Assembly (NCBI GenBank): GCA_025786725.1
Contig: JAHLTZ010000004.1
Span: forward strand, 855,314 to 919,313
Source: Syncephalis fuscata
Taxonomy: Eukaryota > Zoopagomycota > Zoopagomycetes > Zoopagales > Piptocephalidaceae
Direction of reading: 5' to 3'
DNA: 64,000 nucleotides
The notes below the pieces were generated by a model, which was given only the letters and a program-made list of their open reading frames with translations, was not told the origin of the DNA and searched no databases. Position numbers and translations under genes: made by a program. Shown here in pieces: positions 38,056-51,097 of the stretch. Every line of letters starts with the position of its first letter. The first letter of the stretch is position 1.

Positions 38056-39685
38056 TGTGAATTAGACTACTAAATGTTTTAAAGATTGAATTAAACTATT
38101 GGGTGAGCTGTGATTTAAACGAGAGGCGAGAAAATAGTAGCTAAAAAGATGAAAAAACGCCGCGTCTTTATCAATACTGTCTTTTATAGTTCCGCTTTTG
38201 AGAGATTAAATATGCAATATTAGTAATCATATAATAGAATCAGGTATTTATTGCATTTAATAAAATATAATAGCTAATACCAGTTTCAAAAAAGTATTTA
38301 ATAGTATTATCGGCCCGACAACTTATTTTTACGGCTGTTAATATGTAATTTACTATGACATCACTGTTGAAAAGTATAAGAATTATAAAACCATCAAATA
38401 ATAGTCCTATTTATAGACTGGTATTGTGTGTGAGTATGTTTTAAGCTACTAAAAGCGGAATTTTAAAGCAAATTTATTTATGTGCAATAGCAATAAACAT
38501 TCGGCTAATTGATAGCGATGGTGATAGCAATATTGGTGGAGTTGTGCTTTGACCCCCACATTTAGAGTTCTCAAAGCAAAAGTCAACCAGTATAAATAGT
38601 GGACATGTAATTATAGAATAGAATTTGTTATTATATAACAATAATTATTTCTATTAGCTTTATCAGGTTTATTGGTCTATTATAGCTATTATATTTATAA
38701 CAATGATTAATGTTTTAGTATTTTAATTAATTGATTGATTAAATTGTTAAAACATTGTTAAATAAAGTTACTTACTTTTATTTATTACATTAATTAACTT
38801 TAGTGCATTTATAATGATAACCACTTTTATTTACGTATCCAATAATATGTCATATCCAATAATTAGTAACATTATACTAAATCTATTAGATGGATACTAT
38901 ATGATAAATCGTGTATTGCTGTTTTTAATAGCCCTATAATGATTACAACACTACTAATACCACCATTTTTATGACTATATTATTGCAGCCTTGTTGTTAG
39001 CAATATAGAAATGGCGTGATTTGGCTGTGGGCGTAAACGTAGAAAGAGCCAAGGCATTGTATGTGTGGATACAACAGGATATCCACCAATAGAAATGAGA
39101 TCCGACATCAGCCGTACTGTTGATGATAAACCGGTTTGGCTATATTTTTTTTTATTCGTGAATAAAAATTAACGACAGTCTCAATGTCCCACGGTTATTG
39201 GCTTGACTTTGCCTTACTAAAAAAAAATAAACAAATGGCCCGGTGAAATTCTGACTCGGTGAAATATAGGAGTAAGTTTACCCATTGTTCTGTAGACCAA
39301 GTAGCAATAACTAGCAGCTAATATCGGGCAAAGTAGCCATTAATCAACATAGCAAGTATAACAATATGTAATAGTAGTCATATGAAGTGTATAATTGAAT
39401 GAATAATGTGTAAATAGAGTGTTATATTATACTAAAGGACTGCTATGCTTGAACAAAATAGTGTCGCCACTATTTGCCTGACACCAATTGCAATCTATTG
39501 ACTAATTGATTGGTCCGTCGGTTGCCACCACCGTCTTTAGTTTATTAAGGCTGATCTCCTTTCTTCTTTTCTTCTTCTTTTCTTCTTCTTCTTTACTCTA
39601 CTCCGTCTCTTCATTCGTCTTTGTGGCAGAAACTATTTGGTCGTAGTATACCTATAGCTTATCTACTTTCTATACACTGCCGGCC
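38056..39685. other. Divergent intergenic region
   Basis: About 1.6 kb between the SIS-gene start and the GCSP start. AT-rich, with a strong CT-rich tract at 39555-39622 before the GCSP ATG. No gene, and no tRNA-like cloverleaf recognised. Confidence 0.6.
39555..39622 (+). promoter_or_regulatory. Pyrimidine tract before GCSP
   Basis: CTT/CTTT-rich block on the coding strand ending about 64 bp before the ATG. Probably a CT-rich core-promoter element; role inferred. Confidence 0.45.
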
Positions 39686-42600
39686 ATGACTTCGTTATTA
39701 CGAGTCGCACATAGCATCCGTCGGGTGACTGCTGAACGGCACTTGGTCTCTACCGCTACTACTACCTCTTCTTCTATAATAAATACCGCTTCTACCCGTC
39801 GTTTGGCCGTCTACGGTATTCAAGGCATTCGTTCTTTGGCCACGATATCCGGCGAAACGACCGCACCGTTCAGTACAACTTCAAGTTCGGCCGCACATGC
39901 AGCAACTGCAACTAAACATGAACGACAGGCCAAGTCAGCAACTCCACAAGTGGCAGCAGTTGCAGCAACGGCAACTCATCATTGGTCACCTAGCATGGCA
40001 GAAAAGCTCGTTAAGCCATTAGACACGTTCCCCCGTCGTCACATCGGTCCAGATGTTGTGGACAAAGAAGCCATGCTTAAATTACTTGGACTTGAGTCGC
40101 TGGAGGATTTGGTACGCCGTACCATTCCCGAAGACATTCTAATGAGCCAGCCATTACAACTACCGTCGGCCCTTACCGAACAAGAGTTTCTGACACATGC
40201 TCATAAAGTTGCTGCCAAGAACAAAGTAAACAAATCGTTTATTGGCATGGGCTATCATGGCACTGTTGTACCCACTGTCATTTTACGTAATATTATGGAA
40301 AATCCAGGCTGGTGAGTTATTAATAAATGATTAATTAACTAGATTATATACTAATTATTGTACAGGTACACACAGTATACGCCTTATCAAGCAGAAATAT
40401 CACAAGGACGGCTTGAGTCATTGCTAAACTACCAGACAATGATTAGCTCAATGACTGGTCTACCCATAGCAAATGCTTCTCTTCTCGATGAAGGCACCGC
40501 TGCCGCTGAAGCTATGGCCATGTGCTATTCACAAGCACGTAGCAAGTCAAAAGGCGAACGTGATACATTTGTCGTTGATGCTGCCTGCCATCCACAAACA
40601 ATAGCCTGTGTAAAGACACGAGCTGAAGCATTAAACATTCGAGTTGTAGTAAAAGATTTGGCCGCTGTACAAGGAAGTGATGTGAATACAGTACTGGCTT
40701 CAGATGCAGAACGACTATGTGGTGTACTTGTTCAGTATCCAACGACTTACGGTGATGTGCACGACTACACACAATTGGCCGATGCTGTACACCAAAACGG
40801 TGCCGATCTTGTTTGTGCTGCTGACATTCTTTCGCTGGCTCTTCTGCGTGCGCCAGCCGAATTCGGAGCCGATATTGCCATTGGTACTACACAGCGATTT
40901 GGTGTACCACTTGGTTATGGTGGGCCACATGCTGCCTATTTTGCCTGTGCCGATCGTTATAAGCGTCTTATGCCTGGACGTGTCGTTGGTGTGTCACGCG
41001 ACACTGAAGGACGACCAGCACTCCGCCTTGCTTTGCAAACACGTGAACAGCATATTCGACGTGAAAAGGCGTCAAGTAATATATGTACAGCTCAGGCTTT
41101 ATTGGCTAATATGTCGGCCATGTATGCTGTGTACCATGGTCCCAAAGGCATTCAAGCAATTGCTGAACGTGTCCATCGTTTAACCAACGTGCTTGCCCAA
41201 ACTATCACGGCAGCAGGTGGTCAAGTTAAAAACAGCCACTTTTTCGACACACTTACTGTTGAAGTAGCAAGTGCTGAACAAGTCATTCAAGCCGCAGAAG
41301 CAAAGCAAATCAATATTCGCCATATTGATGCACATACAGTAGGCATCACACTTGACGAGACTACTATTGAAGCCGATCTACGTGCATTGGCCAGTGTCTT
41401 TAACGCTACCGAGACGCAGCTGGCAACAGCAATCCAGTCAGTTGCATCGCATACTGAGCCAGCATTATCCGCACCAACACGCCGCACTAGCTCATTCCTA
41501 GAGCATTCAATCTTTAATACGCATCATTCGGAGACTGAACTGCTTCGCTACATTCACCTATTGCAATCGCGCGATCTTTCACTTACTCATTCAATGATTC
41601 CGCTTGGATCGTGTACAATGAAGCTGAATGCCACCTCGGAAATGATCCCCGTTACATGGCCTGGATTTTCTAACATTCATCCATTTGCTCCAATAGAACA
41701 AGTGGCCGGCTATGCACAGCTATTCAAGGAATTGGAAAGTGATTTAGCCGAAATTACCGGCTTTGATGCTGTATCTCTTCAGCCAAATAGCGGAGCACAA
41801 GGCGAATACGCTGGACTACGTGTTATCCGTGCCTATTATGCTGCTAGAAATGAAGCACATCGCAATATTTGCTTAATTCCAGTTTCGGCCCATGGTACCA
41901 ATCCAGCCTCAGCAACACTCGCTGGCCTTCGTGTCGTTACGGTCAACTGCAACAAAGACGGCTCATTAAATCTAGACGACTTGACAAAGAAGCTGGACAA
42001 ACATCGTGACAATTTGGCCGCTATTATGATCACTTATCCATCGACCTATGGCGTGTTCGATAGCAATGTACGTGATGTGTGCAAGCTAATCCACGAAGCC
42101 GGTGGCCAAGTTTACATGGACGGTGCCAATATGAATGCACAAGTTGGTCTATGTCGACCAGGCGACATTGGTGCCGATGTGTGCCATCTCAACAATCATA
42201 AAACACTATGCATTCCACATGGTGGTGGTGGTCCAGGTATGGGACCTATTGGCGTGTAAGTATTAGTAAAACAAATAAGCTGTTAAGCAAATATCATTAA
42301 CAAACTATTTTGCTATATTAGTCGATCTCATTTGGCTCCTTTCTTGCCTGGACATCCAGTGGTCAAGACTGGCGGTGATCAAGCTATTGGTCCTGTGTCT
42401 GCAGCACCTTATGGCTCTGCCAGTATTCTACCCATCTCTTGGGCCTATATTCGCATGATGGGCCCACAAGGTCTTAAACAAGCAACGGAAATAGCCATTC
42501 TTAACGCGAATTATATGCGTGCTCGACTTGAATCGCACTATAGCGTTCTTTACAAGAATAACCACGGTATGTGTGCTCACGAATTTATTATCGATGTGCG

Positions 42601-43033
42601 TGGCATTACTACCGCAACCGGTATTCAAGCGGTCGATATCGCTAAACGTCTTCAAGACTACGGATTCCATGCACCAACTATGTCATGGCCCGTTAGCAAC
42701 ACACTGATGATCGAACCAACCGAATCTGAGTCCAAACAAGAGCTGGACCGTTTCTGTGATGCTATGATTAGCATTCGTAAGGAGATTGCCGCCATTGAGT
42801 CTGGTGAATTGTCGCGAGATGATAACCCGTTGAAGAATGCGCCACATACCGTTGAAACATTGCTCGGTAATTGGTCGCGTGCTTATTCACGGGAGCAAGC
42901 AGCATTTCCACTTGCTTATCTTCGTCGTCAAAAGTTCTGGCCTACTGTTGGCCGAGTTGACGACTCGTTTGGCGATCGTAATCTCATTTGCTCGTGCCCA
43001 CCCATAACCGACTATGATGAATCAGTTGAATAA
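39686..43033 (+). CDS. Glycine dehydrogenase (decarboxylating), P protein, mitochondrial
   Basis: PLP enzyme of the mitochondrial glycine cleavage system: decarboxylates glycine and passes the methylamine group to the lipoyl H protein. Exons 39686-40311, 40366-42255 and 42322-43033 give 1076 codons (1075 aa). The first about 100 residues are rich in Arg, Ser, Thr and Ala with few acids ([14 protein letters not shown]), consistent with a mitochondrial presequence. The mature part starts near [13 protein letters not shown]. Both halves are present. The first has [20 protein letters not shown]. The second holds the PLP lysine in [18 protein letters not shown]. The large (fused) form is the eukaryotic and gamma-proteobacterial type. 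No frame breaks. It converges with the 7TM gene at 43231. Confidence 0.95.
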
Positions 43034-43230
43034 TTGTCACTTTTACTATTTCTTTACCCCCCTACGCATTTCCACATTTTTCTTCTAACTTTAGCGTATT
43101 TGATGTAATCAGATGAATTAAATAATTCCAATTCTAGTTAATAATAATATTAAATATAACAATAGTAATAATATATATATATTAATGAAAGATAAAACAT
43201 GAATGTATTTGGTTTAGGAGTAGTTTATAT

Positions 43231-44373
43231 TTAAGGCGAAGTAGGCCATACTGTTGCATTGGCCGATGAGGTTGCTTGTCGTTTCTCTCGAACCTCTCGA
43301 GCTCGTTCCATTTGCCAACGATACCAAAAAGTACCGCCCGCTGCCAATGGCCACAGAATAATATGATCAAAGACCCAGAATGACCGTGTAACAACTGGCA
43401 TGTGTACAAATGATGCCGCGCCAATTCCCCAGAGAAAAGATGTAATTGCTGCGGCAATGTAGCAGTAAAGTAGATGGAATAGTGTTCTTCGTAAACGAGT
43501 AATACCCTGTGAACGTTCATTTACTTCAGCCTCCATAATCATCGAGGAGGTTGGATCGTTAGCGGTGCCGGACGAAGTCACATGAAACGAGCCGATTTCT
43601 TTCGATAGTCGTTCGGTAGGTGGTGGTGTTTTTGGCACAGGTCGCATTGTAGTCTGCGGCATTAATTTGCGTAGAATTGCCGTAAGTACAGCGACATAAT
43701 AGATGTAGAGTATGCAAAGTACGGAGAACACAATGCCCCAAATACACCATCCCCAACGGATGTAAATAAAGTAGCCTTCCCAGTCTCCGGCACTGCCATG
43801 CAGACCGCCTACGTAGCTAAACAAACTTGGTGCAACGGAGGCTACACAGCTTATGATGATAATAATGCATTGTGTAAGTATGCGGGGTGGTGTAAGTGCG
43901 ACAAGGCGTCGGGTTATCCGGCGTGAATGGATATGTGGCAGTCGTGCTAGAGTCATTTGCACCGTTTCAATAATGCCGGCGGCAAAAACCGTAATGCCCC
44001 AGAAACCAGGCACGTAAGACCATGGCATAATTAGTGAACGTATACTCAGCGATTTAATTGTATCAAATGTGCACATAGTATTGTAGGTGAGACGAACAAT
44101 AAGAAATAATGTTAAATATTGAGTCATTGTTCTCAAGGGCTGACCGACAAATCGACCGCAGCAAGTATGGCTTGCACTCATCATACCGCCACCGCCATCG
44201 CCAACTGATTGTCTATAGCGTGCTATAATATAAAAACCCACAAAAATGAGTATACAATGAATAGCTGCACCGATTATATAAATATAGAAATGAATTTTTT
44301 CATCTCTACAGTCGGTAACATTCATTGAAAAGTCGCAGTTGGGTGCAAATGGAGGCGGTTGAGCGAATTTCAT
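43231..44373 (-). CDS. 7TM protein of the local APxCD family, member 1
   Basis: Single-exon 380-aa membrane protein with no family I can name. A short N-terminal segment, MKFAQPPPFAPNCDFSMNVT then DCRD, has two Cys and an N-glycosylation sequon (NVT), probably extracellular. Seven hydrophobic segments follow, with VPGFWGITVFAAGIIETVQM as TM3, SPSL..YVGGLHG before TM5 and LWPLAAGGTFWYRWQMERAR closing TM7. The third cytoplasmic loop is moderate and basic (TERLSKEIG region). Two paralogs at 60973 and 62678 share the N-terminal motif, the TM3 motif, the GDW.GYF loop and the TM7 motif. The layout suggests a G-protein-coupled receptor, but no ligand or coupling is shown. The frame is intact. Confidence 0.75.
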   Translation of the reverse strand: MKFAQPPPFAPNCDFSMNVTDCRDEKIHFYIYIIGAAIHCILIFVGFYIIARYRQSVGDGGGGMMSASHTCCGRFVGQPLRTMTQYLTLFLIVRLTYNTMCTFDTIKSLSIRSLIMPWSYVPGFWGITVFAAGIIETVQMTLARLPHIHSRRITRRLVALTPPRILTQCIIIIISCVASVAPSLFSYVGGLHGSAGDWEGYFIYIRWGWCIWGIVFSVLCILYIYYVAVLTAILRKLMPQTTMRPVPKTPPPTERLSKEIGSFHVTSSGTANDPTSSMIMEAEVNERSQGITRLRRTLFHLLYCYIAAAITSFLWGIGAASFVHMPVVTRSFWVFDHIILWPLAAGGTFWYRWQMERAREVREKRQATSSANATVWPTSP

Positions 44374-45456
44374 TGTAAATCGTTAGTAGTAGTAGTAATA
44401 ATAATAATACTGGTGTTGGTAAATTGCTTAGTTTGATCAATAAGCTAGCATGACATTAAAACGTTAGTAAAAAATAAACATTTAAAGTTTGATAGCGAGA
44501 AAATGTAATGATGGACGGCAATATGGCAGCTGTACAAGCGAAAGACAGTACATTTGGGATTATTTATCGTATGTTTATCAAATTGCCAAATTAGATCAAA
44601 AAAATACCGAGAAATATCACAAAACTAAGGGCAAACAGGTTTGTAGCGCCATAGCGTCTGGAGAATCCCCCCTTCTACTTATTTGTAGAACAATCTTCGC
44701 TATTATGCAGAAAGCACGACTATTGTTTCAGAAAACAAAATTCATGACAACATTTTGTTTTGGCAATATGTATTTCTAACAACAGGATAAGGCTGCCTCA
44801 TTTGGTAGGCTTCCACGTTTTGCAAATCAGCATGTGGAGGCAAAGTCTGTCTTTTTAAATATTCAACATTCTACCAAACCCAATTTTACCGAGCAGATTA
44901 CATATACATAAGTTTGAATAGTCTTTCACTAACGCATTTTGATATGTTTGTGGAAATAATTACAAATGTGATTGGACATTTATGGGTATCTTTAATAGTA
45001 TTATACAAGTTTGAATATTGGCTATTTTTATATCGTTGATCGTTATAAAAAGAATAAAGGATACTCATATTGATTAGATTTGGTGACGACATTTATTATA
45101 TGCAATAAGCAAGTGAATGAATATAATAATAGTCAAATGTTATGCATTTATTTTAGTTTAGTAATTGATTTAATTGCGTGTTTTATAGTTTAAATTAGAC
45201 AGATGGATTGATTAGTGTACAACTATCAATATTTAATTCATGCTTTGTGTGAATAATGCCATACTTGTACAATTCTTGGTTAACAAATTGTTTGTTTCAT
45301 GGTAGTTTTATGCTATCTTGTGCAAAAGGATTTACGTGTCTAAAGTAATTTATTAATAGCAGGTTACATTTGTATTTAATCAATGGCTGATAGATGTTAT
45401 AACTAATGCAGTAAACAGCACTAAATAGTTATGTTGCTGGTAATCTAGGTATTCGA
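44374..45456. other. Intergenic
   Basis: About 1.1 kb of AT-rich sequence between two minus-strand 7TM genes. The open stretch 44489-44779 (96 aa) shows no domain and is not called. Confidence 0.55.
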
Positions 45457-47364
45457 TTAATTATATGTTGTTGTCATGTTGTAATATGTGCTTTTTTCGA
45501 GTATCAGTCGCGCATCTGGATCGATGTTTGATGACATAAGTGCGCCGGCATATGGTGTGTATTTATTATGTGTATTTTGTACCACAATCGCATAATTCTT
45601 TCTGTCTTCTGTTTCAGTTTTTGCTTTATCATTACACTGGCTATCAGACTTTGAACGTAAATGGATAATAAAAAGAAGGACACTAATACGTACAACAAAC
45701 GATAATTTAAAAAGAACTATACGAGCAAGTTCAGCCTCAACACCATAACGCCAAATATTTACTTCTTGAATTACATTTCCAATAAATACCATCAGATATC
45801 CTAATGAAAATATTGCACATAGTTTTGTCACCTAATATACTAATGGTAAATATTGTCGCCTTTTCTAATTTTGCTCACTGATGTAACTTTATACTCACTA
45901 ATAACAACGCATGTCTTACAGTACTATTTACTAATAAATCGTCTTGTTTTAACCAGAATATTATGCCTAATACAAATAATTCAGTATTATATTATTTAGA
46001 AATGGCATTACAGTATTACCGTAATAAATAAATACAATATAGTGATCCCTTGAGCCGATAATATTAAATAATCGGCAATTGTTTGTAATATATTCCGTAT
46101 TACAGATGTTGAAACAAATTCGGAAATAATATTTAATGATTGATAAGTAAGTGTCATTGCAAACGCAATAATAATGCCATATCGAAGCAGCAGTAGTGTC
46201 GAGTATTTTTCACACTGGTTGCAATTGAATGCCTATTCATTATTATTTTAATAGTAGGTCTGATAGAATTAATGGCAATTTTTGTTTCATTATATAACAT
46301 ACCATAGTAATAGCAATGCATAAAATCCAACAGATATAAAGAAATTTTGAAAAACTCTTATCCATTTATAGGCCATACCGTTTAGTTTGAGTGCAAGTCC
46401 TGATGCACAAACTAAAATATAAAACCAACTAATTAACATTCTATTAATATTAGTAATAATAAGCTATCTTACCTATTGCAGCACACAGCGCAGAAACATA
46501 TATCAAAACGTGATGTCTAGTAATAGTTTTCTTTGTTTTGATCAAACGGTATAGAATTACAAGACTGTACAATGTAATGCTTACTAGTACAGTTAATATG
46601 AAATATATAAATATTCGATAGCCGGTTGCTAAAAAAACATCATTCCAAGGCCCTGGCTCTGTAAATATATCGAACTATGTATCAGCTAGGGCGCAAATAT
46701 AATAGTAAATCAAAATAAATCAAGTACCTTCTTCGACTGTTACAATAACCGTTGCATCTAAGTTATTGCTTGCATCTACAACAACGTGGTAATTATCATA
46801 TGCCAATAATGCAATGTTGACTGGTGAGACATCTTCATAAAAGCCAAAACCATACTTTGTATAAGGCAAATCGGGATATGCACCAAAGCCAGGGCCTGAA
46901 GTTGTATCAGGTATATAAAGCACTGTGTCAATCGAAAAATTGCTTGTGTCATTTAAATACTGGTTGAGTTCAAAGACTGCAACTCCCGTCTAGTTATAAT
47001 GATAATTAGAATGTGTTATTATAGCACTGATATGGATGGCTTACATGAGCGATTGTTGTACATCCATATTCATTTGCTTCAATTGCATCAATAGCAATAA
47101 TTACACTTGTGGCATTGTCAGATTTTACATTATCCAGTGCGGATTGAGCTGTATTAAGAACAGATGGCAATATTTCGCATGTTGAATTTGGATTAAATTG
47201 CCGCTTACTAAAACTCCACGAGTTGTATATGGTTCGACCTCGACTTCAAACAAATCTTGTGTGTGGTATTGAAGTGTCTGGTTGCCCACACGAAATGTGG
47301 CTGTACCAAAAACGGATACTACAAAGCACAGTAGTAGTATGAGTGTTCCTATGTTATTAAACAT
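45457..47364 (-). CDS. Secreted-domain 7TM protein, duplicate copy A (frame broken)
   Basis: Minus strand, ATG 47364. The N-terminus FNNIGTLILLLCFVVSVFGT is a signal peptide. An extracellular domain of about 170 aa with several N-x-S/T sites follows. Its TTRGVLVSG and later GVAVFEL stretches loosely recall a protease-associated (PA) fold; this is a guess. Seven hydrophobic segments come next, then an Asn/Thr-rich tail ending NMTTTYN. Exons I can support: 47045-47364, 46728-46989, 46473-46658, a fourth from 46411 through at least 46303, and a last one at 45457-45831. Relative to copy B, one base is missing near 47201 in exon 1, and the frame also changes near 46295. Either the gene is decaying or these are assembly indels. 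Copy B lies about 3.65 kb downstream in window coordinates. Confidence 0.6.
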
Positions 47365-47440
47365 TATATGAAATATTCAGTAAACAACAAACTAGAACGA
47401 AGTATTAAAATAAACGAACAAGATACTATTTAAGCCACAT
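46921..47440. repeat. Near-identical block 1, copy A
   Basis: Exon 1, the first intron, the start of exon 2 and the proximal promoter of copy A match 50578-51097 almost base for base, whereas the rest of the two genes has diverged clearly. Confidence 0.85.
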
Positions 47441-49104
47441 GCAAATTTGATCGCTAAAGTGCCAAACTTGATAAAAGCATGGCTTGTCCCTTGTATTGGT
47501 GCAAAAACCTGTTTTGATATCCCTAGATAGTGCACATGATACTGGTAATGGGGATGCAAATGCAAATATGTGCATTAAATATGTTGAGGCGGCAAATAGT
47601 GACAGTTAATTATATTTTATAAAAATCCATTTTGGACAAGGAGAATAAAACTTGGATAGTAACAGGATCGATTCTAATATTAACTGGAAAACCGTTGTTT
47701 TACATATGTAGCAATGTCTGAATTGCAGTGGACTTGAAATGACTGTTGGAATATTTCTCTAATCATGTTGCTTGCAGTTGCGCCTTTCATTAGTATTGAA
47801 GCTTTGCAAGCCTATATTATTCTGCCACTCATCTGACCATTGTGCTTGATGTGTCGTTATTAGTAGCTTTGTCGCTGCACTTTTGTGTCTTTCGTCGTTC
47901 TCTAATAGTCTGCTGAGGCGAGTTAGGTGTTGTCAAGAAAGGCGACACTGCATTGCCCCTTCACTCATAGAATGTTCCATAAATATATATTTGTTTTTGA
48001 GCTGTTTCTAATGGCATTTGTATATAGCAATCAACCATATATTAATATGTACTACAATTGCCAGCCATGGCCGCAATCGAGCACGACTAATTTTGCGATA
48101 GCATATTTACACAAACTAACCATTTGAAATCAGTATGCCGTTGTAACAAATGTATTTATACATACTTGTCACAATAGATAATAAGATGAAACTATGCCGT
48201 AATAAATATTCGTGAATAAATACTAGAGATTTGTCAGATATCTTAGCACCAGTATTATCGCACACAAAGCAGCTTCATACTGATAAACATAACATTGACA
48301 GTAATATCGAGTAGAATTATGCTATCTGTTCAATGATAGATCGGCCATTTATTATAAAAAGTTTAAATTAACTGGTCGTTTATACAAAGTCTACTAATAT
48401 AATTAAACAAACACATGTGTATTTATACATGTATGTTTATATTTGTTGTACTATTTATGAAATTACATCAATAGCAAAAATAACAATGTATATTCTTGCA
48501 CATTTATAGCAGCTAGTATTTTGAACATACTTAAAACGTGCTTTCCAACATCGCTCATACTGATCAACCATTAGTCTCATGTCTGTCAATGATATGTTGT
48601 AGACAATGAGCATGACATTTTGTATTAAACACTTGCTTATACAATAAGGTATGGACATTTTGCACAGCCATTGATACGTACAAATATCCATTGACAACGA
48701 TATTCCATTAATAAAAATTTAAACTGTGATATATAAGAAATGCACATTTTATTAGCACATGTTGATATACATAACAGACTAATGTAATAACAACCAATCT
48801 TATGAATTTATTTTAGTTTAATAACTGCTCATAATATTATGTTTTATAGTTGACTCCACACTTGGATTGATTATTGCGCATACGTCATTGCCTACTTTAT
48901 GCTTTACGCAAATTATTTATACGTGTACGCTTCAATCGCCAAACTGTCTTTTGTATGGCATCTTTTATGCTATTTTGTGCAAAATCATTTGTATGTGTAT
49001 TAATGGTATATTACATTTATATTTTATAAATTACTGATAGTTGTTATTACTAATATAATAAACAGCATTAAATAGCTGTTGTTGCTGGTGATTTAGGTGC
49101 TAGA
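47365..49104. other. Spacer between the duplicated 7TM genes
   Basis: Upstream region of copy A, then the block 47672-48352 that recurs at 51310-51990, then AT-rich sequence to the end of copy B. A 66-codon open stretch (47927-48127) recurs in both blocks but starts on GTG and is not called. Confidence 0.55.
47672..48352. repeat. Near-identical block 2, copy A
   Basis: About 680 bp matching 51310-51990 with one visible substitution (ATGATAG versus ATGGTAG) before a roughly 30-bp length difference at the right end. Non-coding upstream flank. Confidence 0.9.
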
Positions 49105-51021
49105 TTAATTATATACTGTTGCCATGTTGTAATATGTGCTGTTTTCGAGTATCAGCCGTGCATCTGGATCGATGTTTGATGACATGAGTGCGCCAGCATA
49201 TAGCGTGTCATCATTATGTGTAGTTTGTATTGAGGTTGTGATACATTTTCTGCTGTCTACTTCAATTTTTGCTTTATCTTTACACTGGCTATCAGACTTT
49301 GGCCGTAAATCAATAACGAAAAGAAGAACACCGATACGCACAACATATGATAATTTAAAAAGAACTATGCGAGCAACTTCGGCCCCAACGCCATAACGCC
49401 ATGTTTCTCCTTCTTCCATCATATTTCCAGTAAACAGCATCAGATATCCCAGTGAAAATATAGCACATAATTTTGTCACCTAATATGTTAATGGTTAATA
49501 TTGCTGTTTTTCTACTTTTGCTTAATAATGCAATATTCTTGATACTTACTAATAACAATGCATGTTTCACATTACTGTTTCCTAATAGAGTGCCTTGTTT
49601 TAGCCAAAATACTATGCCTGAATACAGAAAGATTAGCATTATAATATTTAGAAATGCTATTAAAATATTACCGTAATAAACAAATGCAACGATGATGATA
49701 CTTTGAGTTGCTAACCTAAAATAATTAATGGTCATTACTAATGTGCTTTGTATCTCAGGTATAGAGGTAAACTCAAAGATCAATTGCAATGCTTGATCAA
49801 TAAGTGCCATAAAAAATGCAATGATAATGCCGTATCGAAGCAGTATCAACTGTCGAGTATTTTTTACATTGATTGCAATTGAATGCCTATTCATTATTAT
49901 TTTTAATAGCAGGTTTGATAGAATTAGTGACAATCTTGGTATTGCATATAACATACCATAATAATAATAGGGTATAAAATCCAATGTATACAAACACACT
50001 TTGCAAAAAGCTTGTGTATTTATAGACCAAACTGTTCAGTTTGAGTGCGAATCCAGAAGCACATACTAAAATATAAATCCAGCTGATTAGTGTTCTATCA
50101 GTATTAGTGCTATCAAGTTTAGCTTACATATTGCAGCGCACAGCGCGGAAACATATATTATAATTTGCTGTTTAGTGATGGCTCTTTTTGTTTTAATTAA
50201 GTGGTACAATGATACAACACTGTACAATATAGCAGTCACAAATACAGCCAGTGTGCAATATATAAATGCTCGATAGCCAATCGATAAAAAAGCGTCATTC
50301 CAAGGTCCTGGCTCTATAGGTACACCAGCCTATATATTAGTCTATGTGCAAAATATAATAGTAGCATCAAAATAGCGCAATTACCTTCTTCAATTGTTAC
50401 AATAATTATTTCTTTTAGCCTAATAGCTGCTTTTACAACAATTAAAAAATCATTTAATGGCAACAATGCAATGTTGACTGGTGAAGCGCCTTCGTAGAAA
50501 TGAACCCATATGTTGTATAAAGTAACGTGGGAGATGCACCAAAACCGAGACCTGATTTTGTATAAGATATGTATAGCACTGTGTCAATCGAAAAATTGCT
50601 TGTGTCATTTAAATACTGGTTGAGTTCAAAGACTGCAACTCCCGTCTAGTTATAATGATAATTAGAATGTGTTATTATAGCACCGATGTGGATGGCTTAC
50701 ATGAGCGATTGTTGTACATCCATATTCATTTGCTTCAATTGCATCAATAGCAATAATTACACTTGTGATATTGTCAGATTTTACATTATCCAGTGCGGAT
50801 TGAGCTGTATTAAGAACAGATGGCAATATTTCGCATGTTGAATTTGGATTAAATGCGCCGCTTACTAAAACTCCACGAGTTGTATATGGTTCGACCTCGA
50901 CTTCAAACAAATCTTGTGTGTGGTATTGAAGTGTCTGGTTGCCCACACGAAATGTGGCTGTACCAAAAACGGATACTACAAAGCACAGTAGTAGTATGAG
51001 TGTTCCTATGTTATTAAACAT
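49105..51021 (-). CDS. Secreted-domain 7TM protein, duplicate copy B (frame broken)
   Basis: Paralog of the gene at 45457-47364. ATG 51021, signal peptide, then VGNQTLQYHTQDLFEVEVEP, nearly identical to copy A through exon 1 and diverged beyond. Exons I can support: 50701-51021, 50385-50645, a third and fourth between about 50335 and 49970 encoding the first membrane segments, a long fifth exon ending at 49672, then 49550-49617 and 49105-49479. Seven hydrophobic segments are visible across these pieces, including RYGIIIAFFMALIDQALQLI and VTKLCAIFSLGYLMLFTGN. One base appears missing near 50507 (exon 2), and one extra A near 49905 breaks the fifth exon. The tail ends NMATVYN. Function unknown; the layout suggests a receptor with a folded ectodomain. 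Confidence 0.6.
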
Positions 51022-51097
51022 TATATGAAATATCAGTAAAAAAATAGAACGAAGTATTAAATAAACGAACAAGATACTATTTAAGCCACATGGAATT
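50578..51097. repeat. Near-identical block 1, copy B
   Basis: Partner of 46921-47440; offset 3657 bp. Confidence 0.85.

Noticed and set aside
44489-44779. 96-codon open stretch
   Set aside because: No domain and no splice partners; consistent with chance.
47927-48127. 66-codon stretch repeated at 51565-51765
   Set aside because: Starts on GTG. Its conservation is explained by the near-identical duplicated DNA block, not by selection on protein.
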